From the NCBI GenBank assembly GCA_030123585.1, contig CP126120.1, positions 2,109,001 through 2,173,000 on the forward strand: a DNA stretch of 64,000 bases, in the 5' to 3' direction. Below the pieces are notes generated by a model. The model was not told where the DNA came from. It ran no database searches and was given only the letters and a program-made list of their open reading frames with translations. Every line of letters starts with the position of its first letter. Position 1 is the stretch's first letter. This document shows, one piece after another, positions 55,485 to 62,570 of the stretch. Source of the stretch: Rhodanobacteraceae bacterium. GTDB lineage: Bacteria; Pseudomonadota; Gammaproteobacteria; Xanthomonadales; Rhodanobacteraceae. A program made the position numbers and the translations under genes.

Positions 55485-55964
55485 CTACAGCGCCGCCGCG
55501 ACATCCATCCCGATCTTTTCCGGCGTGTCGGCCGACGCGTAGCGCCGCACCACGTTGCCATCGCGGTCGACCAGGAACTTGGTGAAATTCCACTTGATCG
55601 CCTCGCTGCCCAGCACGCCCGGCGCGGCGTGCTTCAGGAACTTGTAGAGCGGATGCGTGTTCGCGCCGTTGACGTCGATCTTCGCGAACAGCGGGAACGT
55701 CACCTCGTACTTCGTCGAACAGAAATTGTGGATTTCGGATGCGTCACCCGGCTCCTGGTGTCCGAACTGATTGCAGGGAAAGCCGAGTATCTCGAAGCCC
55801 TTGTCCTTGTTGGCGCGATACAACGCTTCCAGTCCTTCGTACTGCGGTGTGAACCCGCATTTCGACGCGACGTTGACGACCAGCAGCAGCTTGCCGCGGT
55901 ATGCGTCGAGTGGTTGCGGCGTGCCGTCCAGCAGGTTCGCTTCGAAGTCGTAGAAGGTGGTCAT
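55485..55964 (-). CDS. Glutathione peroxidase (BtuE/Gpx family)
   Basis: 159 aa from ATG 55964 with GGAGG upstream. The peroxidatic cysteine is in VNVASKCGFTPQYEGLE; LGFPCNQFGHQEPG and the catalytic tryptophan context IKWNFTKFLVDRDG are intact. A cysteine-type, single-domain thioredoxin-fold enzyme that reduces hydrogen and lipid peroxides, in bacteria usually with thioredoxin. It is cytoplasmic; no signal peptide is seen. Confidence 0.93.
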   Translation of the reverse strand: MTTFYDFEANLLDGTPQPLDAYRGKLLLVVNVASKCGFTPQYEGLEALYRANKDKGFEILGFPCNQFGHQEPGDASEIHNFCSTKYEVTFPLFAKIDVNGANTHPLYKFLKHAAPGVLGSEAIKWNFTKFLVDRDGNVVRRYASADTPEKIGMDVAAAL

Positions 55965-56152
55965 GGCTGCCTCCGGAATGACCAGTCTAGAACAACGCCG
56001 GCCGTGGCTGGCCGCCATCGATCGATCCCACGATTCCCCGCGCAGTTGTGACGGAATTCATGCTTCGCCCGCGTGCCATCGTGCTAGCGTGCCAGTCGAA
56101 ACCCGGCCATGCACAAGACATGACTGGGGGAATCAGGGGGCCGGATGCGTGC

Positions 56153-57013
56153 ATGGTGCAGGCCATGGCTACCCTGCGAGCGGTTTGGATCGATTTCTGC
56201 CGCGTGCCGAATCAGCACGGCCTCTACGTGGATGCGCAGCGCGACTGCGATGTCCTGCGCGTCACGCTGCCCGAGGTGATTCCTTCCGCCATCCAGGGAC
56301 ACCGCGCGCAGTTCGTCTGCATCGAATACGACTATCCCGACCGCACGCGCCTCCGGGCCGTGCCGCTGGTGAAGCGCGAGTTTCCGGCGCTGCCGCTGCT
56401 GATGCTCACCGAGTTCCATTCCGAGGCGCTTGCGATCTGGGCGTTTCGCTCGCGCGTCTGGGACTACCGCGTCAAGCCGATCGACACCAACACGCTGGCC
56501 CGTCTCGTCAATGCAATGGCGCGTGCAAGCGAGGCGACGGACGGCGGATCGCCGACCGAGCCTCTCCCTCCCGATCTGATCGCGCCGGCCGGTCATCTGC
56601 GCAGACCGCTGATCGCGGCTCCCCACACGGCCTGTGCCATCGCCTACATCAGCGAGCACTACGCGGAATCGTGCCGGGCCGAAACCATCGCGAAGTTCTG
56701 CCACCTGTCCGAATCGGAATTCAGCCGCGTGTTCCATCGCGAACACGGCATCTCGTTCCGGCGCTTCCTGCTGCAGTACCGCATCGCCAAGGCGCGCGAT
56801 TTCCTGGCCGAGCCCCACGCGTCCGTTTCGGAGGTCGCGTACGCGGTCGGCTTCAACGACCTTTCCCATTTTGGACGGATGTTCAGGCGCATCGTCGGCA
56901 TGCCGGCCACCTGCTATCAGCGGAATCTGCAGCCGCCCGCGCAGACTCCGGTGGAAATGAAAATTCCGTTGTCCTCTGCAAAAACGTTTCAGTCGAACGC
57001 GGCTCGGTTCTAA
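56153..57013 (+). CDS. AraC-family regulator with receiver-like N-terminus
   Basis: 286 aa if it starts at ATG 56153 (56165 also possible). The C-terminal ~100 residues are an AraC/XylS double helix-turn-helix: AIAYISEHYAESCRAETIAK, LSESEFSRVFHREHGISFRRFLLQYRI and VSEVAYAVGFNDLSHFGRMFRR. The N-terminal part (LRAVWIDFC... LPLLMLTEFHSEALAIWAF) resembles a degenerate response-regulator receiver and has VWDYRVKPID, the KP-loop-like end, but lacks the clear acidic pocket. It probably regulates the cluster that begins 77 bp downstream. That link is inference from position. Confidence 0.88.
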   Translation: MVQAMATLRAVWIDFCRVPNQHGLYVDAQRDCDVLRVTLPEVIPSAIQGHRAQFVCIEYDYPDRTRLRAVPLVKREFPALPLLMLTEFHSEALAIWAFRSRVWDYRVKPIDTNTLARLVNAMARASEATDGGSPTEPLPPDLIAPAGHLRRPLIAAPHTACAIAYISEHYAESCRAETIAKFCHLSESEFSRVFHREHGISFRRFLLQYRIAKARDFLAEPHASVSEVAYAVGFNDLSHFGRMFRRIVGMPATCYQRNLQPPAQTPVEMKIPLSSAKTFQSNAARF

Positions 57014-57090
57014 CGGCGCCGACCGCTTTCGAGCCATGCTCGCCTTCCCATCGGGAATGATCGCGCCACTTGCTGGCGACGGAGGCGGCC

Positions 57091-59406
57091 ATGGCCAGGC
57101 TCACCGGCGAACTGGATCTGAGCCAGATATCGGATGCGCAGTACGACCCCGATCTGGATTTGCGCGTCGCGGTCGTGCGCGACGGCGACATCCTCGGTTC
57201 GGCGACCCTGAAGGCAGGCAAGGCAAACCGGAAGGGTGTGCCGTTCGAAGTCGAATTCGAGCCGCCGGTCCTGCCGGGCGGCCGCCTGCCGTGCCCGGTC
57301 ACGCTGGTCGCCGGGCCCAACGTCGCGGACCGTGAATTGCTGGCGATCGACTCGGTGAAACAGGTCATCGAGTTCGATGTCGCCAAGGCGCGCACCGGCG
57401 CCAAAACCGCGGCAGCGAAAGTTTCCGAATTGAAGCTGGGACGCATCGTGGTCGAGCCGGCCATCTACTACTGCTGGCTGATCTGCTGCCGCACCTACCA
57501 CATCAACGGACGGATCGTCTGCCGGCACTGGTACTACGATCCGATCCGGCGCCGCTGGACGTTCTGCGACGAGCCGGTGCCGGGCGCGGTGGTCGAAGCG
57601 TACGACGTGGACCGCTTTTGGTGGTGGTACTGGCGCGACCTGATCACCAGCGCGGTCACCGACATCAACGGCAACTTCCACATGACGTTCCGCTGGTGCT
57701 GCCTGCGCTGGCTGCCGTGGCTGCGGCCGAATCCGGCGATCGATCCCGACATCCTTTCGCGCATCCAGCAGTTGCTGGCCACGGCGCAGCCGCCGCTGCC
57801 GCCGATTCCGCCAGGTCCCGATCCGGATCCGACGATCTTCCAGCGGATGCTGGGCGGCGCCGCCAGCCTGCCGGGACCGGTGCTGGCCGCCGCGACGCAG
57901 GGCGCGCTGTCGCTGCCCGCGGTGCAGCAGCCGTCGCTCGGAATATCGACGGAGTCCCTGCGCGCGATGCTGCCGCCGTCGCCGGAACTGGCGGCGCTGC
58001 GCGTGTGGCCGTGGTGGGACTGGAGCGACTGCGCGCCGGACATCGTGTTCCGCGCCACCCAGCGCTGCGGCGACCGCCTCAGCGTGATCGTCTCGGAATC
58101 CAACGCGCAGACGCGCTGGGACATTCCGACCACGCTCAACGTCACGCTGATCGCGAACGAACTCGCGTGCTGCATCCCGACCTGCCGCGATCCGGAATGC
58201 CCCGAGTGCCTGAAACTTACTTGGGTCGGCTGCACGCCGGTCGACCAGATCAGCGCAGACGCCGGTCCGCCCGACTTGCGCGGCTTCGCGCGCACGGCCG
58301 CGTCCGCGAGCGATCCCTGGAAGGACAACCCGTTCTACGGATCGCTGCAAATCCAGGGCGGCGTCGGCTGGGACGTGGACTATTTCAAGGTGCAGTATTC
58401 CAGGGACGGCGCGCCGTGGACCGACCTGCCCAGCCCGGCGTTCGGCGGTTTCACGCGCAGCTACTGGGACGGCACGGCGTTCGTGCCCGTCGCGTTTACG
58501 CCGGCGCTCAAGAACGGGCAGATGGTGATCATCACCCGGCGTCATTACGAGGAACTCAACCCCGGCATACCGCGCTTCGGCGGACAGGTGATCTGGAACG
58601 ACTACGCCACGTTGTTCTATTTCGACACCACGCAACCCGGACTCACGCCCGACGCGTTGTACCAGTTGCAGTTCGACGGTTTTGCCGCGGACGCGGCCGA
58701 CAACCTGATCGCTTCGAGCGAACGCATCCTGCCGACCTGCGGCGAGGACACCGCCGAGCGCGTGTACCTGCGCATCGACAACCAGGCGCAGACGCATCCC
58801 GCTCCGACCCTTCCGGCGCCGTGCAAGATCGCGCATGCCTGCGGCGGCATCATCCACGCCTGCACGGTCGAACCCGACTGCTTCATCCGCGAGATCTGGA
58901 AGAACGAAGGCCAGCCGGACCAGGCATGCGTTTCCGCCTGCGACATCGCGCGGCTGGAACCCACCGACACCTTGACGATCCACTTCAGCGTCACCTGTCC
59001 CGCCACGGTGCAGGACGGACATCTCGGCGGTTACTGGATGCGCGCCGAGTTCGGCGCGAACCAGGCGTTCTACATCACCGCGCCGACCTACGTGGACGCC
59101 ACCGGCGGCGTCGGCACGCTGCAGCCCGATCCGACGCCGGAAGTCGGCCCGAGCTACAGCCAGGCGCTGGGACAAGGCGCGTCGAGACCGTTGTGGTACG
59201 GCGGCGATTTCAAGGTCACGCTGCACGGTTCCGACTTCCCCGAATGCTGCGCCTATCTGTTCCGCTTGTGGGCGTGGAAGCGCACCACCAACGGCTGCTC
59301 GGATCCGAGCGTGACGCATTACAACCAGTTCGAACTTTCGTTCACCGTGCTGCGTCCGGATCTGTGTCCAGGCGTCTGCTCGGAGCGGAAAACGGAGATT
59401 GCATGA
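57091..59406 (+). CDS. Large cysteine-rich protein of unknown function
   Basis: 771 aa, start fixed by GGAGG five bases before ATG. There is no signal peptide. The N-terminal ~110 residues are a small beta domain. Residues ~130-210 hold YYCWLICCRTYHINGRIVC, CDEPVPGAVVEAYDVD and TSAVTDINGNFHMTF, the pattern of a transthyretin-like/carboxypeptidase-regulatory (Cna-B-type) domain. A Pro-rich linker (PPLPPIPPGPDPDP) follows. The C-terminal half has repeated Cys clusters (ACCIPTCRDPECPECLKL, CKIAHACGGIIHACTVEPDC, CVSAC, ECC), about 30 cysteines in all, and beta-rich sequence. No family named. First gene of a cluster of five; such cysteines would imply metal binding or disulfides. Confidence 0.75.
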   Translation: MARLTGELDLSQISDAQYDPDLDLRVAVVRDGDILGSATLKAGKANRKGVPFEVEFEPPVLPGGRLPCPVTLVAGPNVADRELLAIDSVKQVIEFDVAKARTGAKTAAAKVSELKLGRIVVEPAIYYCWLICCRTYHINGRIVCRHWYYDPIRRRWTFCDEPVPGAVVEAYDVDRFWWWYWRDLITSAVTDINGNFHMTFRWCCLRWLPWLRPNPAIDPDILSRIQQLLATAQPPLPPIPPGPDPDPTIFQRMLGGAASLPGPVLAAATQGALSLPAVQQPSLGISTESLRAMLPPSPELAALRVWPWWDWSDCAPDIVFRATQRCGDRLSVIVSESNAQTRWDIPTTLNVTLIANELACCIPTCRDPECPECLKLTWVGCTPVDQISADAGPPDLRGFARTAASASDPWKDNPFYGSLQIQGGVGWDVDYFKVQYSRDGAPWTDLPSPAFGGFTRSYWDGTAFVPVAFTPALKNGQMVIITRRHYEELNPGIPRFGGQVIWNDYATLFYFDTTQPGLTPDALYQLQFDGFAADAADNLIASSERILPTCGEDTAERVYLRIDNQAQTHPAPTLPAPCKIAHACGGIIHACTVEPDCFIREIWKNEGQPDQACVSACDIARLEPTDTLTIHFSVTCPATVQDGHLGGYWMRAEFGANQAFYITAPTYVDATGGVGTLQPDPTPEVGPSYSQALGQGASRPLWYGGDFKVTLHGSDFPECCAYLFRLWAWKRTTNGCSDPSVTHYNQFELSFTVLRPDLCPGVCSERKTEIA

Positions 59407-59481
59407 GACGGAAACGGCGCGGCGACGCGAACCGGCAAACGGATAGGGAAGCGGGCATGAAGCGGAACGAGTGCGAGGATC

Positions 59482-59856
59482 ATGGATGCATGGAGTCCGA
59501 TGTTGAGTCTCGCCCTGGCGATCCTGGCGACATGGCGCGTCACGCACTTGTTGGCGGAAGAGGATGGTCCGTTCGACTCGATCCTGAAGCTGCGGGCCAG
59601 GCTGGGCGCCAGCATGGCGGGCAAATGGATGGACTGCTTCCAGTGCCTCTCGTTGTGGATCGCCGTGCCGTTCACCTTCATGGTGGCCCGCCCGGCGTGG
59701 ACGTGGATCCCGGCGTGGCTCGCGCTGTCGGGCGCAGCGTGCCTGCTCGAACGCCTGGGCAGGGAGCCCGCGGAACTGCAGTTGCGCTCGCCCCCTTTTC
59801 CGGAGAACCACGACCATGACGTGTTGCGGCCAGGGCAGGACGGCCCTGAGGGCTAG
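59482..59856 (+). CDS. DUF1360 family membrane protein
   Basis: 124 aa. It matches DUF1360: PMLSLALAILATWRVTHLLA, then EEDGPFDSILKLRARLG, then WMDCFQCLSLWIAVPFTFM, the family's CxxC within a membrane-proximal segment, and a final hydrophobic stretch (WIPAWLALSGAACLLERLG). DUF1360 proteins are small inner-membrane proteins known from phages, spore coats and secretion-like gene clusters; their function is unknown. It overlaps the next gene by 41 bases. Confidence 0.85.
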   Translation: MDAWSPMLSLALAILATWRVTHLLAEEDGPFDSILKLRARLGASMAGKWMDCFQCLSLWIAVPFTFMVARPAWTWIPAWLALSGAACLLERLGREPAELQLRSPPFPENHDHDVLRPGQDGPEG

Positions 59857-60103
59857 CCAGGCGGCTTCGCAGCCGAGGCCGCCCGTCGCGTTTCGCGTCG
59901 CCGCTGGCGCTGGACATGCGGCGGTTGCCCCGCCGGCAAGACCCGCGGTGCCGGTGCGCTACCTCGGCGCGTCGCCGATCGTGGTGCGCGGCGCGGTCAG
60001 CGGACGCGCATACCGCTTCGCGATCGGCAGTTCGGTCCAGCCCGTCGACCACCGCGATGTCGCGGGACTGCTCCGGAAAGGGATATTCCGCCGGCAGGCA
60101 TGA
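59816..60103 (+). CDS. Small cysteine-containing protein
   Basis: 95 aa, starting in another frame inside the DUF1360 gene (41-bp overlap). It opens MTCCGQGRTALRA and ends in a compact beta segment, VPVRYLGASPIVVRGAVSGR, RFAIGSSVQPVDHRDVAGLL. The second part resembles short single-domain proteins found beside DUF1360 genes in phage- or tail-like clusters (the VRGPVTG-like strand followed by VDxRD). I cannot assign a function. Confidence 0.7.
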   Translation: MTCCGQGRTALRASQAASQPRPPVAFRVAAGAGHAAVAPPARPAVPVRYLGASPIVVRGAVSGRAYRFAIGSSVQPVDHRDVAGLLRKGIFRRQA

Positions 60104-60140
60104 ACCACGGATGGAACCCTTCACCCATCGGAGATTCGCC

Positions 60141-61448
60141 ATGCCAACGCAAACCGACACCACCAAACAGACCGTGCCATGCTGCCCGCCGCTCGCGCCC
60201 GACGGCGTCTGCGACGAACTCGACTTTTTCTATCGGCTGACCTATGCGGCGACGGTGGGCACGCAGACGCCGGCCGGCCGGCCGTCGCAGAGCATTCCGG
60301 TCGAGGTGAAGCTGCACTTCCAGCTCAAGCGCTGCCGCGGACCGCTCGCGCTCGGCGACCTGCTGTACACCACGACCTTGCTGCCCGGCGAAAAGGTGCG
60401 TCTGTTCACGTCGGACCGCCGCTCCAAGTTCACCTTCGACAGCGACAGCAAGTTCGGCTACCGCAATTCGCAATCGTCGGAAGAATCGTTCTTCATGCAG
60501 CAGATGAGCGATTCGCTGTTCGACGTGAATTCGCGCGACGAGGCGCATTCGAGCAACCAGTCGCACTCGCACGTGGACGGCAAGGCCGACGCCGGCGTGA
60601 ACATCTTCGGCCTGGGCGGCTCGGCCAGCATGAGCGGCAATTACGACTCCAATTCCGTTTCCGATTTTCTCGGGGAGCACAGCCAGCACGCGCAATCGTC
60701 GGCGCGGGCCGCGGAGATGGGCGTGCGCAAGGCCGCCAGCGTGTCCATCGGCGAATCAGAAAGCCGCACGCACACCGAGAGCGAATCGCAGGATCACTAC
60801 GAATCCGCTTCGCGCGAATTCCAGAACAACAACGATTGCCACGCGGTGACGTTCTTCTTCTACCAGATCAACAAGACCCAGACGATCAGCTACACGCTGG
60901 AGTCGATCGACCTGCGGGCGATGATGGATACCGATCCCGCCAACGACTTCACCCGCGTCGCGGCCAATCCGCTGTCGCCCAGCACCGGCGTGGGCGTGCT
61001 TTCGAACGGCGTGCTTTCGACCGACGCCAATCGCCGCGCGACCTACCTCGAAGCCGCGACCAGCGTGGCGGGCAACGACCGGCTCGGGGCGACCGTGGCG
61101 TTCCGCCTCCAGATTCCGGTGCTGGCTGCCGCCCTGCGCGCGCAGGCGCTCAAGCAGGTGCAGCAGGAACTGGTCCAGGAAGGCCTGCTCGACAAGAACG
61201 GCAACGTGTCCAGCGACGCGAAGAAGCGCTATTCGTTCGTGCGCCAGTCGTCGCTGCCGACGCCCGGCATCCTGGTCAAGGGCTGCCTCGACAACTGCAA
61301 CGTGTGCGAGGACACGCGGCTGAAATCCATCGAGCTCGACGTGGAGCGGAAGAAACTGGAAAACGAACTGCTCCAGAAGCAGATCGCCCTGCTCGAAAAA
61401 TCGCAGGAGTACCGCTGCTGCCCGCCGGCTCCGGTCGAGGAATCCTGA
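60141..61448 (+). CDS. Unknown protein with terminal vicinal cysteines and coiled coil
   Basis: 435 aa, ATG after GGAG. N-terminus TVPCCPPLAPDGVC, then ELDFFYRLTYAATVGTQTP; a beta segment LLYTTTLLPGEKVRLFTSDR; a Ser/His/Asp-rich low-complexity part (SSNQSHSHVDGKAD, SESRTHTESESQDHYESAS) and a Gly-rich ASMSGNYDS stretch. The C-terminal part has CLDNCNVCEDTRLKSIELDV, a helical coiled coil (ERKKLENELLQKQIALLEKS) and EYRCCPPAP. There is no signal peptide and no recognised family. The CC-PP motif occurs at both ends. It may assemble by coiled coil and metal or disulfide bridges. Confidence 0.75.
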   Translation: MPTQTDTTKQTVPCCPPLAPDGVCDELDFFYRLTYAATVGTQTPAGRPSQSIPVEVKLHFQLKRCRGPLALGDLLYTTTLLPGEKVRLFTSDRRSKFTFDSDSKFGYRNSQSSEESFFMQQMSDSLFDVNSRDEAHSSNQSHSHVDGKADAGVNIFGLGGSASMSGNYDSNSVSDFLGEHSQHAQSSARAAEMGVRKAASVSIGESESRTHTESESQDHYESASREFQNNNDCHAVTFFFYQINKTQTISYTLESIDLRAMMDTDPANDFTRVAANPLSPSTGVGVLSNGVLSTDANRRATYLEAATSVAGNDRLGATVAFRLQIPVLAAALRAQALKQVQQELVQEGLLDKNGNVSSDAKKRYSFVRQSSLPTPGILVKGCLDNCNVCEDTRLKSIELDVERKKLENELLQKQIALLEKSQEYRCCPPAPVEES

Positions 61449-61540
61449 AACCGGCCAACCACTACACGAACGGATGAGCGCAGCGGATCGAAGCGAAACC
61501 GCATCCCGCGTTTTTTCCGACACGACGAGGAGAAACCACC

Positions 61541-62557
61541 ATGGCGACCAAGGGCGGTGGCAAACGAGAGAACCCCGGATCGGCGGCCCGCCGCCGCAAT
61601 CCGCAGGTCGCGCCGGTACCGGCGACGCTGACGTCGAAGGGCTTCCGGGTGAGAGGGTTCGGCGCGCTGCCCGAGGGCTTCGATCCGCTGACCGCATCGC
61701 CGCGGCAACTGGCCGCGCAACGCCTTCCGCGGCGCCCCGACGCCAAGACCCAGCCGCACCTGGCGCGTCTGTGGGACCGGGTGATCAGCCGCACGCGGCT
61801 GTGGATCGCGCCGGAATTCGAGCACCGGGAGAACATCAGCCATGGACCCGCGCGCCGAGTCCACACCGGCCGCGCGCGCGCCAAGGCGTCCCAGCCCGGC
61901 GTGTCGAACGCAACCTCCACGAACTGGTCGGGCGCCGCCGTCTTCGCGCCGGCGAACAAACCCTACCGTTTCGTGGGCGGACAGTGGACCGTCCCCAGTC
62001 CGAACACGCCCAGCGACGGCGCGTATTACGCCTCCGAGTGGGTGGGCATCGACGGCTGGAACTCCAACGACGTGCTGCAGGCCGGGACCGAAACCCAGAT
62101 CACCAAGTTCTGGTTCGTCACCGCCACGCAGGTCTACACATGGTGGGAATGGTTCCCGGCCGGCGAGGTCAAGATCTCGAACCTGCCCGTCTCGCCCGGC
62201 GACGTGATGTACTGCCTGATCTGCGCCGATTCCACCACCCACGCGACGGTGAGCTTCAGCAACCAGTCGACGGGCGTGGGCACCCGCTTCGACATCACCG
62301 CGCCCAGCCGCACCGCGCTGACCGGCAACGTGGCCGAATGGATCGTCGAGCGTCCCACGGTGAACGGCTCGGTCGCCAGCCTGACCGACTACGCCGCCTG
62401 CTACTTCGACGAGTGCATCGCCGGTGGCAGCCTGAACTTCGACGACTTGGCCTCCGCATCGCTGATCACAATGACCGGTACCGGCAACGCGCACCTTTCC
62501 GAGCCCGTCAGGGAGAACGACAGCGTGGTGAAGGTCAACTGGCGCAAATCGAGCTGA
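61541..62557 (+). CDS. G1 (eqolisin/glutamic) family peptidase homologue
   Basis: 338 aa, AGGAG upstream of the ATG. Residues ~125-335 match the G1 peptidase fold: SNATSTNWSGAAVFAP, FVGGQWTVPSPN with the catalytic glutamine region near residue 147, YYASEWVGIDGW, WEWFPAG and NVAEWIVERPTV with the catalytic glutamate region near 267. The 120-residue N-terminal extension is basic (GGGKRENPGSAARRRNP) and has no signal peptide. Fungal eqolisins are secreted acid proteases with a propeptide; in this protein the export route, if any, is not visible. Last gene of the cluster, before the convergent mgtA. Confidence 0.85.
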   Translation: MATKGGGKRENPGSAARRRNPQVAPVPATLTSKGFRVRGFGALPEGFDPLTASPRQLAAQRLPRRPDAKTQPHLARLWDRVISRTRLWIAPEFEHRENISHGPARRVHTGRARAKASQPGVSNATSTNWSGAAVFAPANKPYRFVGGQWTVPSPNTPSDGAYYASEWVGIDGWNSNDVLQAGTETQITKFWFVTATQVYTWWEWFPAGEVKISNLPVSPGDVMYCLICADSTTHATVSFSNQSTGVGTRFDITAPSRTALTGNVAEWIVERPTVNGSVASLTDYAACYFDECIAGGSLNFDDLASASLITMTGTGNAHLSEPVRENDSVVKVNWRKSS

Positions 62558-62570
62558 CGAGTCGGAATGA

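Noticed and set aside
57091..62557. Prophage or contractile tail cluster
   Set aside because: DUF1360 and the small beta protein occur in such clusters, but no capsid, sheath, baseplate, integrase or attachment site is present.
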